Of a stretch of 64,000 nucleotides of DNA, positions 22,266 through 33,913 are shown one piece after another; positions within the stretch are counted from its first letter, which is position 1; every line of letters starts with the position of its first letter. The DNA is taken from the NCBI GenBank assembly GCA_030789695.1, contig CM061140.1:83700422-83764421 (forward strand), written 5' to 3'. A program made the position numbers and the translations under genes. This DNA is from Scilla litardierei (taxonomy: Eukaryota; Streptophyta; Magnoliopsida; Asparagales; Asparagaceae). The notes under the pieces are model-generated. The model made no database searches. It worked only from the letters and a program-made list of their open reading frames with translations, and was not told the DNA's origin.

Positions 22266-24264
22266 TGTTGGATCTAGATCTAAGACTAAAGGGGGTTGAA
22301 TAGGCTAATAAAAATTCTCGCGCAACCCACGAGAAATCACACTCAGTTATAATTACATGCATGGTAAATAATAAGCAATCACAGATGCACATCAGATTTA
22401 CCCTGGTTCAGTCGCACCCACGACCTACGTCCAGCCCTGAAAGCAAATAATATATTAGAAATGTTAACTAGTACAGCCTGTAGCTAGAGAACCCACTCTA
22501 CACTTGCCTGGCTCTAAATACCTGCACTCACCAAAGTGCTCAATAAAACTAATACTGGTATATGCTCTTACTTGACTAGTCCCAACTAGCCAAGTCCCTC
22601 TTGTCTAACACCAACTAGACAAGATCCCAAAAGTCACAAATAATGCGGTAAAGTTTCTCTTATATAGATCATTACTACTACACACAAATAATAGTAAAGG
22701 AGTTTAGAGAATCTCAGTGTGTAGGCGTAGTCGTCTCTGTCAATCGACATGGGCCAGTTCTTGTCTGACAGGATGTAGATGTCTCGTCTCGTCTGCAATT
22801 CAAGTTGTCTCTCACGCTTGACTCCCATTTGAATATTGCGGCCTTGTCTTGATGGTGCAGCAGCAGTGCATGGCCTGAACCCAGCAGTGCGTGGACTGAA
22901 CCCTGCAGTGCGTGGTCTGAACCCTATAGTCCACGCGCGGTCCCTCGCAGTGTTCGCGCAGCTCTCTCGCAGTGCATGCGCAGCTCCCTTGCAGTGCGTG
23001 TGCAATCCTCCTCTTGAGTCTTTAACTTGCAGCCAGAGCTGTTTGTATGCTGTTTGGAGATGTTGAGGCTGCTCTCTTGTTGCATGACTAGTACCAATGA
23101 TGATCCACTTCTTCTCTTGCAATGGTGTAAGATGATGAAGACTTGAGCTTTGTGCAATGGTGAAGGATTTGACTATGGAGCAACTTGCAGCAAGGGGTCT
23201 CTCCTCCTCAATGGCAACTTGCGGCTATTGTTGATAATGGGAATAATCTTGCAATTTGCGGCAATGGGTCTCCATGGAGGTTGCTTGGTGGATGTTTGCT
23301 AGATGGTGCGGCAATGAAGAGGATGAGCAATGGAGTTGAAGAGGGAGCTTGGCTCATGGATGGAGGATGATGAAAGTTGTAGATAACTTGCGCAAGGGGG
23401 GCTTTTGGCCTTAGTTAAGAGTTCGGCTATGGGCAATTTTGATCTCTTGTGCAAGGTAAAGGAGGAGCTTTGGCCTTGGGAGGTGATAGGAGTTTAGGAC
23501 GCAAGTGTGCTCTCCTCTTCTTTGGTCATGGTCGCAAGATCTCCTTCCCCTTCTCTTTGTGTTGTCGCACTATCCCCTTGCTATGGCCGTAATATCTCCT
23601 TCCCTTTCTCTTTGTGTTGCCACACTATCCCCTTGCTATGGCCGCAATATGTTGGCTAGGTTTTAGTGTATGGCCGCTATATATTACCCTTGAAGATGGT
23701 TATTAATATAGGGTTATGACTAGGGTTTTGGTAAGGCCAAGAAGGATGAATGGTGAGATGTGTTGTGGTCAAGGAGGATGGATGGCTAGGATGCAATCTT
23801 AATGGAGATAGGAAAGCAAGATGGTTTGGGATTGAGGAGAATCCTATTAGAGATAGGATATAAGATTTGGATGGATTTGAATAGGATGTAATAGGGATTT
23901 GTTTTAATCTCATTGCAATACTAATTGGATTTGAATTTGGATTCAAATAGGATAGGAGATTTGATAGAATCTTTAATTGATTTGAATAAGATCCTCTCCA
24001 ATTTGACTTAGTCCAATATTTGTAGCTATAGTCTCCATCTCTTTGACCAAGTCCAAGTTGCTTTATGAATAGCAAATTCTCCATCTTCCGATTTTCTATG
24101 TGAATAGCAATTCCTCCATCAATTGACTTAGTCATCACATTGAAGATTTACAATTGTGCCACTCCTGAAAACACTTACCACACACATTAGAACGTTCACA
24201 CACGTTTGTTATCATCAAACACAAAGTCATCGATCATTGAATCCAACACACGATGTATGCAACA
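22266..24264 (-). repeat. 3' LTR of the gag-only copia element (1999 bp)
   Basis: In plus view TGTTGGATCTAG...TGTATGCAACA. Homologous to 27531-29503. Confidence 0.92.
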
Positions 24265-24277
24265 ATCTCCCCTTTTT
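24265..24277 (-). other. Polypurine tract of the gag-only copia element
   Basis: Minus strand AAAAAGGGGAGAT next to the 3' LTR, the usual form in SIRE-type copia elements. Confidence 0.8.
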
Positions 24278-25565
24278 AATGATGACAAACTTATATAATA
24301 TTTGCACTAACGTTCCAAATAATACATCGTGACATGTGTGTGTGAAGTGTGATAATGGGAGGATGTATGCAACAATATAACATTTGATATACAAGCATAC
24401 AAGCAAGCAATGATGAAATGATAATGTGATACAAATAAGCATGCTCCCCCTATTTTCATGATCCCCCTTGAACATATAGTCACTCATTCACATATTCATT
24501 AATGCACCCTTTTTAACCAATATTCATATATGTACATATAAGGCATTACTGCAACACAAATCTTCAATATTTTCTCCCCATTTTGTTATCATCAAAAGAG
24601 TGTACACGAAGTCTAGTTCATGTCACAAGAAAAAATAAAGTATTATAAATCACAACTAATACTTGCATGTCATTTTTCTTAGAGTAAGCACTTCAATTTC
24701 AATGAACAGTAACAAAGACTTCTACACCATCGTGTAAGTGTGATGATTAAATAATTGAAGCACAAATGGAGAAACTCTTTAGAAATCAACCTAAACCAAT
24801 ACACATTTTCCAATAAACACTAGGATTGATTTTTCCTACCTCATTAAAAATGAGTTCAAGATACCACACCCCAAAAACATAGCCTATAAGGACTCTTATA
24901 TGTGGGGGTGGCATTGCTTGACGAGTAAAATACACCAACGCTAAAGATTACCCATATATCTTAAGTTGGATATTCGTGGGTAGCATACTTGCCATGAATT
25001 GTATCCATTTAAAATACGGAGCAATATTCATTCTTTTTCTTTTTTTTCATATTCAATTCTTTTGTGCCCAATTTTTATCCATGGCAAATACACATCATAT
25101 CCCTTAGATTTATCAATTATTTTCAACATACATTCACTTTCCAACATTTCATAAAATATTCTCCAATTGTGCAATAATATTCAATACTCGTGAAAGTGAA
25201 GGTGTAGGTGTAGAAATCACGTTATTTAATTCATTAAGCATGTCATGGCTACTTACGAATTCTAACATGCGCATGTAGCTATAACAATAATACAATAATT
25301 TCTACAAGGATATAAAAGACATTCAATAATACTACTTGAATGATTCAAAGAGAAAAGGTTTTCATTAAGCACAATTTTTTTATTTTTATAAATAATGACT
25401 CAAGCAAACAAGCATACAAAATAAAAAATAGTTCAAGCATGCAAAATCTATGAAGGTATGCATTAATTTCAAAGAAAAAGAAATACCTTCGCGTCGTCAT
25501 TTGGCTAAGAAGCTTAAATAATGAAACCGTTCAATTCAAATCTCCTCGCCAAATCTCCATTGTAT
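24278..25565 (-). other. Non-coding internal region of the gag-only copia element
   Basis: A/T-rich. No recognisable domain on either strand. This is where pol would lie in an autonomous element. Confidence 0.7.
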
Positions 25566-27510
25566 CTACACGGTAGATGCTATGCGTGACCTTGGAATCC
25601 TACAAGGTCCACTCATGTTAGTCACCAAAGATTTAGGAACCCACACTTGTTTAAACTTTATTTTCGTGTTTCTAAACGTGCAATTATAAGATGTATGACC
25701 AACACTATCACAAATAAAGCACTTTGCGCGCATATTTTTGACAATAGTAGGCAGATTGTGAATTTTCTTAAATTTTGGCTTTTCAACATTTTTCAAACCA
25801 AATCCAATTCCTCGTCTATTATTGCCATATAATTGATTTCCAAGAATGATATCTAGAGATTGTTTTCCTATGGAAGATTTCTTAATAGACAATTCAAGAC
25901 TTGAGACTTTAGATTTTAATAAAGCATTTTCATTCACAATCAAAGTGCATTTACTTATAAAAGCTTTCTTATTGTCCTCTTCATTATTTTTCTTGATTTT
26001 AAGCTCGTTATTTAGAATGCACAATTTATCATTAAGCTCTTAATCACGTAATCTTTTTTAGTTTCAAGCTTAATTAAATCTTGCTTAAGCATGCTAACAT
26101 TATTCAATAAAGAAGGACAAATAAGACAAATAGCTTTTTCATATAACCTAGAGTTCTCTTTTACCAACAAAGCAATGGTAGAATTACAAGCAACAAGTTT
26201 TTCTTTCAATTCATTTGTTTCATGAAACATGTCGCAATTTTCTTGTTGTAGTTCATAGTTAGAATTTTTAAAAACTTCAAATGTGGATTCACGTTTTTTT
26301 AGAGTAGATTCTAGGTTGTCAATTTCATCTTGCATATCATTAATAGTACATTTTTGCTTATCAAGTTCAGCATGTATTTCTTTACACAAATTCAGAAGAT
26401 CAACTCTTTTAGTGCAAGACGTTACCTCATCGTGTTTTCCCATCAAGCAGACGAAGGAGTACGCAACTTCATGCTCCTCATCCTAAGCTTCTCTGTCCAT
26501 GTCCCACGTTAGTACCTTGGCTTTTCCTTTCTTCTCTGCAACATTAGCTGTTTCTTGTGAGCAATGCTTCATATAATGTCCCTTCCTATTGCATTTAAAA
26601 CATGTGACATGGTCAGTAGCAGTCTGCTTAGAAGTCTTTTTAGCAAAATTAAAGTTATTGGAACGATTAAACCTGTTTTGCATTTCTTCTCTTCCTTGAG
26701 GAGTTCTGATGAATTTCCTGAAATTTTTGACCATCAGCTCCATCTCCTCATCGCCATCCTCGACATCTTCTCTAGCTTGAAGAGCTAGTGGTTTTGTTTC
26801 TTTTTTCCTTTGCCTCTAGCTTCTCTCTAGCCTCTATATTCTGCAGCTCAAGCTCCAGGGACATCAAGTTACATATCAAGTCCTCCACCCTCATCTGAGA
26901 TAGGTCTTTCGCTTCTTGGATGGCAGTGACTTTAGGCCTGAACGAGCTTGGCAACGCCCTTAAGATTTTCCTTACCTGTTCAAGGCTAGAGTATGGCCTA
27001 CCGAGGGAGCTAGACTTCAAGACGATATCAGTTAACCTTGCAAACATCACTGAAATAGATTCTGATGGTAGCATGTGAAAGCCCTCGTACTCTGTACTCA
27101 GCAAGGCAAGTCTAGACTCCTTCACCTGTGATGTTTCCTCATGCGTCACCTCCAGCGTATGCCATATTTCCTGCACAGTTAGACAATGTGAGATACGATT
27201 GAATTCAGATTTATCTAAAGAACAAATGAGCGCATTCATGACTTTATTATTCAAGGAAAATCGTTATTTATCATTGTCATCCCATTTATCTTCAGGTTTT
27301 AACATTTCAGTATCTTGAATTTTAATCATGGGAGGACTATAACCTTTTTCAACGATATTCCATATATTATAATCAACAGCTGCTAAGTAGATTTTCATTC
27401 TAGATTTCCAATAAGCATAATCTACACCATTAAATCTAGGGGGTCATGATATGAATTGACCTTCAAAAGCATAATCAATGGAATTCATGGTCAGTCTATG
27501 CTAGATCATA
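25566..27510 (-). pseudogene. SIRE-like copia gag, with stops and frameshifts
   Basis: About 640 residues in pieces. The N-terminus has the copia gag pattern FNGVDYAYWKSRMKIYL (about 27430) and the UBN2-type core at 27254-26772 (IWHTLEVTHE, LRALPSSFRPKVTAI). A first CCHC knuckle is CFKCNRKGHYMKHC (about 26610). A long coiled-coil region spans 26446-25870. A second knuckle is CFICDSVGHTSYNC (about 25720). It ends near QVWVPKSLVTN, like the end of SIRE gag. Breaks: stops near 27275 and 26488, frameshifts near 26780 and 26030. All parts expected of gag are present and nothing of pol is. Confidence 0.88.
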
Positions 27511-27517
27511 TAACTTG

Positions 27518-27528
27518 CTCTGATACCA
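27518..27528 (-). other. Primer binding site (initiator Met-tRNA) of the gag-only copia element
   Basis: Minus strand TGGTATCAGAG, two bases from the 5' LTR. Confidence 0.9.
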
Positions 27529-27530
27529 CT

Positions 27531-29503
27531 TTTTGGATCTAGATCTAAGCCTAGAGGGGGTGAATATTCTTATAAAAATTCTCGTGTAACCACGAGAAAT
27601 CACACGCAGTTATAATCACATATAAGGTAAACAAGAAGCAATCACAGATGCACATCAGATTTACCCTGGTTCGATCGCACCCACGACCTACGTCTAGTCC
27701 CGAAAGAAAATACTATATTAAAAATGTTACATAGTACATCTTGTAGCTAGAGCACCCACTCTACATACCTGGATCTCAGTACATGCACTCACCAAAGTGC
27801 TCAACAAAACTAATACTAGTATATGCACTCATTTGACTAGTCCCAACTAGCCAAGTCCCTCTTATCTAGCACCCACCAGACAAGACTCCAAAAGTCACAA
27901 ATAATGCGGTAAAGTTTTCCCTACAGAGATCGTTACTACTACACACAAATAATAGTAAAGGAGTTTAGAGAATCTCAGTGTGTAGGCATAGTCGTCTCTG
28001 CTAATCGACATGGGCCAGCTCTTGTCTGGCAAGATGTAGATGTCTCGTCTCGTATGCAACTTAAGTTGTCGCTTTCGCTTGACTCCTCTATAATTATTAC
28101 GGCCTTGTCTTGATGGTGCAGCAGCAGTGTGTGGCCTAAACCCAGCAGTGCATGGACTGAACCCTGCAGTTTGTGGTCTGAACCCTGCAGTGCACGTGTA
28201 GTCCCTCGCAGTGTGCGTGTAGCTCCCTCGCAGTGCGCACACAGTCCTCCTCTTGAGTCTTCAACTTGCGGCTAGAGGTGTTTGTATGCTCTTTGGAGAT
28301 GTTGAGGCTGCTCTCTTGTTGCGTGACTAGTACCAATGATGATCCCCTTCTTCTCTTGCAATGGTGTAAGATGATGAAGACTTGAGCTTTGTGCAAGGGT
28401 GAAGGATTTGACTATGGAGCAACTTGCGGCAAGGGTCTCTCCTCCTTAATGGCAACTTGCGGATATTGTTGATGATGGGAATAATCTTGCAAGTTGCGGC
28501 AATCGGTCTCCAAGGAGGTTGCTTGGTGGATGTTTGCTAGATGGTGCGGTAATGAAGAGGATGAGCAATGGAGTTGAAGATGGAGCTTGGCTCTTGGATG
28601 GAGGATGATGAAAGTTGTAGATAACTTGCACAAGGGGGGCTTTTGGCCTTGGTTAAGATTTTGGATATGGGCAATTTTGATCTCTTGCACAAGGTGAAGG
28701 AGGAGATTTGGCCTTGGGAGATGATAGCAGTTTAGGACGCACGTATGCTCTCCTCTTCTTTGGTCATATCCGCAAGATCTCCTTCCCCTTCTCTTTGTGT
28801 TTCTGCACTATCCCCTTGCTATGGCCGCAATATCTCCTTCCCCTTCTCTTTGAGTTGCCGCACTATCCCCTTGCTATGGCCGCAATATGTTGGCTAGGTT
28901 TTTGTGTATGGCCACTAGATATTACCCTTGAAGATGGTTGTTAATAAAGGGTTATGGCTAGGGTTTCGGTGCGGCCAAAAGGGATGAATGGTGTGATGTG
29001 TTGTGGCCAAGGAGGATGGATGACTAGGATGCAATCCTAATGGAGATAGGAAAGCAAGATGGTTTGGGATTGAGAAGAATCCTATTAGAAATTGGAATAT
29101 AAGATTTGGAGGGATTTGAATAGGATATAATTGGGATTTGTTTTAATCTCACTGCAATACTAATTGGATTTGAATTTGGATTCAAATAGGATACGAGATT
29201 TGATAGAATCTTTAATTGATTTGAATAAGATCCTCTCCAATTTGACTTGGTCCAATATTTGTAGCTATAATCACCATCTCTTTGACCAAGTCCAAGTTGC
29301 TTTATGAATAGCAAATTCTCTATCTTCCGATTTTCTATGTGAATAGCAATTCCTCTATCAATTGACTTAGTCATCACTTTAAAGATTTACAAGTGTGCCA
29401 CTCCTGAAAACACTTAACACACACATTAAAACGTCCACATACGTGTGTTATCTTCAAACACGAAGTCATCGATCTTTGAATCCAACACACGCTGTATCCA
29501 ACA
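27531..29503 (-). repeat. 5' LTR of the gag-only copia element (1973 bp)
   Basis: In plus view TTTTGGATCTAG (mutated terminal TG)...TGTATCCAACA, followed by the TGACG duplication. Confidence 0.92.
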
Positions 29504-29508
29504 TGACG

Positions 29509-29703
29509 TCGATCGAAAAACACATGTACGCCTTTTTATTTTTTCTGTTACTTTTGTCAATAAAGCATGTCTCTTTTATCAAATAAAATTTCGCTTCCTT
29601 AAGCCTTCATAAAGTCTACAGAAACTACTCCATCAAAAATCCCCTCGAAAAGGATCCGATCCTCGAGAGGTTTTGGGAAAACTGAAATTACGTTGATGCA
29701 AAT
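29509..29703. other. Tat-B sequence between gag remnant and tandem repeats
   Basis: A/T-rich. No coding signal. Pol of Tat-B would be expected hereabouts and is missing. Confidence 0.6.
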
Positions 29704-30350
29704 GACTCCTAATCGAGTGTCAGCCGTAAGTCGAAGGGGCCAACCCTTTGCTACTGAAGGACTCTCCTAATCGAGCGTCAGCCGTAAGTCGAAGGGGCCA
29801 CCCCTTCTCTACTGAACGACTCTCCTAATCCAGCGTCAGCCGTAAGTCGAAAGGGCCACCCCTTCGCTACTGAACGATTCCCCTAATCGAGCATCAGCCG
29901 TAAGTCAAAGGGGCACCCCTTCGCTACTGAACGACTCCCCTAATCGAGCGTCAGTCGTAAGTCGAAGGGGACACCCCTTCGCTACTGAACGACTCCACTA
30001 ATCGAGCGTCAGTCGTAAGTCGAAGGGGACACCCCTTCGCTACTGAACGACTCCACTAATCGAGCGTCAGCCGTAAGTCGAAGGGGTCACCCCTTTGCTA
30101 CTGAACGACTTTCCTAATCGAGCGTCAGCCGTAAGTCAAAGAGACCACCCCTTCGGCACTGAACGACTCTCCTAATCGAGCGTCATCCGTAAGTCGAAGG
30201 GGCCACCCCTTCGCTACTGAACGACTCTCCTAATCGATCGTCAGCCGTAAGTCGAAGGGGCCACCCCTTCGCTACTGAACTACTCTCCTAATCGAGCATC
30301 AACCATAAGTCGAAGTGGCAACCCCTTCGCTACTGAACGACTCCTGTGCC
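29704..30350. repeat. Tandem repeat of Tat-B (about 11 copies of 58-59 bp)
   Basis: Unit core TCGAGCGTCAGCCGTAAG, then TCGAAGGGGCCACCCCTTCG, then CTACTGAACGACT. Copies are much alike. It contains a GAAGGGG/CCCCTTC palindrome. Same family as the 9062-9425 array of Tat-A. Confidence 0.93.
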
Positions 30351-30739
30351 ATCCTTCATGATTCGAGGAAATCACTTCCTCATCATGGAATGTGGTAATC
30401 AACTTCAAGACATGGTTCGATGGTTTATCCTCAATCACTATGGAGCAACACCTAACCCATCAAGGGGCCATTAGGGGTTGCAACCACCACACGACATGCA
30501 TGACAGCAAACAAAGAGACGCAATCTTGCGCTCCTAAAAATTGTTTGTTTGTTCATATTTAGATCATCCCATATACATTCAAAAAATTTCTGAAACAGGC
30601 GTAAAAATGCCGAGACCCTACAACGGCTGGCTGGGCCCTTGGTCTCCATCTAGCATTGTAGCAGACTCTGGGTCCCTCGTAGCATCTGCTCCTACGTCAT
30701 CGTCATCCACGATGGTAGCGCCGTCGAGGGGAGCAGCTT

Positions 30740-32834
30740 CCTCCGTGCCTTGTCTCGATTCATCGTCACCAAGGTCCAAAAAATCACCGGGATCTTATCA
30801 ATCTCTACGGAGAGATCAACGAATCAGTTCTTCATCTCCAACCAGCATCGCTCATAGCCTCCCTTGTATAGCTCATCGACGTCTGAAAATGAATCTGTGA
30901 ACTCCCGAATCGCCCTCTCTGCAATGACCTTGGCATCGACTCTCTCCTCCAACAGAGCGTTCTCCGCTCACTTTCTTAGGGCAGTTTGTTCAGCCTCCCT
31001 CCCACGAGACTCGTTTAACTCGTGCTTGAGTTTTCCAATGCGAGCCAATCATGTCTCGGAGAGGAGGCTGATTCTAGCCAGCTCAGCCTGAGATCCCTCT
31101 ACTCATGACCTAACGGCCTCCAAGGTGACATCATGATTGGCCACCACCAGAGCACGATGATGCAACGTTGCAGTCGCCTCAAGGACCTGCAAAGGACACA
31201 CGAAGGTAAGCATGCATGCTGGTATCACCTACAAGGGAAGCTAGAGCTACAGTTACCTGGGTGCTAGCGTAAACGGCTATTGATGCAAGCCGCTCATAGT
31301 CGACCCTCTCCACGACAGCCCTATCCTGTGGATGGGTCGCATTCTCAGTGATATGGGAGGTGGTCCCGTAATCAAGAAGAGCGGAATCTCCACGCCTCAG
31401 CAGAAATCCCGCACGGACGAGCTCCTCCTCGAAACAGTCGAATGCGGCCTGAGGAGATTGGCCTTCTAGCAAAATCAGCATGTACTCATCCGGGATGTCT
31501 TCAGACAGCCCTACAGGAGGGAACATACCTCCCAAAGGCCAGGAGTCTTTGTGCACAAGAAGCTCCGATAGAACCTGAGTCCCCCTCGAATCTTCCTCAT
31601 GAAAAGTATCACTCCCTGGCCGGGAGACCTGCTCCGCTGCCGCATTCGACCCAGATGGCTCTGAGTCTCTAAGAACGAGTTGCCACCTCCTCTTGGTTCC
31701 TTTTAGCACAACTACTTCAAATTCGAAGGCGGACCCTTTCTTCTTCTTCTTCTTCTGATGGCGGGCCACCTGAGCAACCCCTCGACAACCATGGGTCGAT
31801 CCCTGGACGGCTGGGCTATCAATTTCCACATAGTCGATGCCCAATGAGACAACATACTTGCATCCTCCTCTTTGATGGAAGCCTCGACCGCTTCCCTCAA
31901 TGTGGGATGCACATGATAATCCACACTGGCCATACCTACGAGAGCAACAAATAAGCTTGGTCGAAGAACGAAGGTCAAACAGTTGGTGGGCATGATTGAA
32001 CCAAACTTTCATCCACAGGGTCTGACGCATCACGTCGTCCGAACACAGCCACTTGATCAACCTCATACCCTGTAGCAGGCTCGTCAAAGTATCAGTGGAT
32101 TTCTTCTCCTCGCTAGTTAGCAGCTTATCCTTGGCAGGTCCCAAATCAGGGGCGCCCCAACCATTGCAGAAGCTTGCCTCCCCATGGAAAACCACAAACA
32201 CACACTCGTCTTTCCATTTGGGATTGGAGGTGGGAAGATCTTCCAATAACTTCTTGCCTCGATGAGCCATTATTGTATACCATCCCGGGGTCTTGAGGGC
32301 AGAGATCGAGAAAAAAAATGATTGAACAAATTCATGGATGGTTCAATCCCCTTCGTCACACACAAAACTATGAAGCCCATCAGCATGCCAATAGCATTTG
32401 GCATCAACTGGCAGAGGGAGATGTACAGGATACACAGGAAGTACCGCATGAAGGGGTGCATAGGAAACCGAAGGCCTTGTTCGAAGGCTTTGACGTAATC
32501 CCCCGCTTCCCCGATCGCCAGGACGATAAGCCCTCTCGTCCCTCCTAGGCAGCCAGATTTGATAATCGAGATGCACATAGCTCCTCTGAAGCTCGGCGAT
32601 CTGACCAGCCTTGATGTTGGACCTCAAATTTGCCAGTAAGCCTAGCTCTATGACCCCTTTCCAATTCTTCTGCATGGCTATGACCAAGCTCCTTTCGGAG
32701 GCAAAGATGGAAGACGAAGCCATTACTTTCGAGAGAAGGAAAATCTGAATCGAGAGAATGAAGACGGTACCTCTGTATTCTATAGCTGGAACCATCCTAT
32801 ATAGATGGTGCGACAGCCACATGATGAGCCACAC
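30740..32834 (-). pseudogene. Antisense extra ORF of Tat-B (PF04195-like)
   Basis: It opens next to the 3' LTR and runs opposite to gag. The N-terminal part has a frameshift between about 32580 and 32540. It then reads KAFEQGLRFPMHPFMRYFL and GFIVLCVTKGIEPSMNLFNHFF, a clear match to the 'putative gypsy type transposon' family. The main open stretch (32270-31257) has WKDECVFVVFHG...GWGAPDL, then a charged low-complexity segment with a Lys run, then SALLDYGTTSHITENA. A phase-0 intron (31187-31256) leads to an Ala/Glu/Leu-rich coiled-coil-like exon with several stops. Role unknown. Confidence 0.75.
31187..31256 (-). other. Putative intron in the Tat-B antisense ORF
   Basis: 70 bp, borders CACCCAG^GTAACTG and CCTTTGCAG^GTCCTTG, phase 0 after a Gln codon. 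Same position and phase as 8259-8326 in Tat-A. Confidence 0.7.
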
Positions 32835-33018
32835 ATCGAAGATCCTGATGTTCTTAGTTTCTTAGATTTCGAACCGGAAAATCATCCGAATCGTCGAGGC
32901 GGGCGTTTTGGCACCTAGAACTCAAGTGCTATTTTCTCGACTGCCGAGCCCCATTAATGCGATGTAAGTCGCTTGATGTCAGTGGATGGACCCTTCAAGG
33001 TCATGCGACGTGGGCCAT

Positions 33019-33757
33019 TGTTGAGTCATTGGGCCGGCATTCGAGTTAACTTGACCGATAGACGACTAAAGCCCACGAAGCCCACAAAAGGAAGCCCGAT
33101 GTCGACTCAGTCAAAGCCAAATGGCCAGTCGATCGTTGAGTCCACCTCACTCGAATGTGAGATTAAAGGCGGGGTCATAAATCGCAAGGACGTGCTCAAC
33201 ATTTATTCCTATTAAAGGGGGAAGATCGTGGCCCCATTATGGGTGGCTGTTATCATCCCAATGTCTCCAAAGGGATCCTGAATGCCTATAAATAGAGGAA
33301 CCGGTCTCATTTCCAAGGTACGAGGTCTAAGACATAGAACTCTACTTTCTCAGCTGATAATTCTTATACATTCGCGCTTGCGCAGCCATCCCTCGGACGA
33401 ACATCCGTGGACCGATCTTAGCTGCACCAAGCTCCCTCTGTTCTTTAAGTTCCCATACTAACTTAAGCATCGAAGTGGATTTGGGTAAAAATCCAGATCC
33501 GACCCCCCTAACATGTCCCTGTGGTGTAGATCGACGGTCATCATCCAGCGTCGAGGGTCGTTATCGAGCCCCCCAGCCTCAAACGATCGATGCATCTGCT
33601 GCTCGAAGGTCGATTGAGCACCAACCATCATCAACTACCATCATCCGACTCCGATTCTTCCAACCGAGGTCCCACTCCAACTACTGACGAGGCTCCGACT
33701 CAACATCTCGAGTCTATGTCAGCTTGACAACTGTCTCGGTCAATTTTGGCCTTAACA
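33019..33757 (+). repeat. 3' LTR of Tat-B (739 bp)
   Basis: TGTTGAGTCATT...GGCCTTAACA, followed by ACTAT. No strong polypurine tract is seen just upstream. Confidence 0.93.
33287..33295 (+). promoter_or_regulatory. TATA box of Tat-B 3' LTR
   Basis: TATAAATAG, same context as 10459-10467. Confidence 0.6.
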
Positions 33758-33913
33758 ACTATGGATTGTGGGATGCCAAAATGACAGATGATGGACATCC
33801 AGAAGAAGCTTTGAGCTTCCTTCCAGGTGATCCAGGACAGAGGTTCCGCCTTGATCCACTTTGTGAAGTAGTCGATCGCCACTATTAGGTATTTCCATTG
33901 CCCACTCGCTGGC
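33758..33913 (-). pseudogene. Tat-A integrase, N-terminal side of the catalytic core
   Basis: Minus-strand reading shows VAIDYFTKWI with the first catalytic Asp and then the FFW...CHFGIPQS stretch. It ends exactly at the ACTAT duplication. The frame resumes at 10191 with the second catalytic Asp. On the right it is cut at 33913 by the Athila-like LTR. Confidence 0.92.

Larger units (their letters stand above)
22266..29503 (-). mobile_element. Gag-only Ty1/copia (SIRE-like) element of TR-GAG type, 7238 bp
   Basis: LTRs at 22266-24264 and 27531-29503. The target duplication is TGACA (22261-22265) / TGACG (29504-29508), 4 of 5 matching. On the minus strand the order is 5' LTR, Met-tRNA primer site, gag, about 1.3 kb non-coding, polypurine tract, 3' LTR. 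There is no protease, integrase or RT, so it needs another element's enzymes. The layout fits the published TR-GAG class. LTR differences are frequent, so it is old. Confidence 0.9.
10192..33757 (+). mobile_element. Tat-B: Ty3/gypsy Tat-lineage element lacking pol
   Basis: LTRs at 10192-10926 and 33019-33757. A perfect 5-bp target duplication ACTAT lies at 10187-10191 and 33758-33762. The order is primer site, gag, tandem repeats, antisense ORF, 3' LTR. No RT or integrase of its own is visible, so pol is deleted or was never present. Tekay-2 and a copia element are nested within it. The LTRs differ at several percent of sites by eye, so it is an old insertion. Confidence 0.92.

Noticed and set aside
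22836..23066. Frames with repeated RGLNPAVRGLNP in the copia LTR
   Set aside because: They reflect a short CTGAACCCTGCAGTGCGTGG-like tandem repeat inside the LTR, not a protein.
29704..30350. CRISPR-like look of the regular 58-bp repeat
   Set aside because: The whole unit repeats and there are no unique spacers. It is a tandem repeat of a plant retrotransposon.
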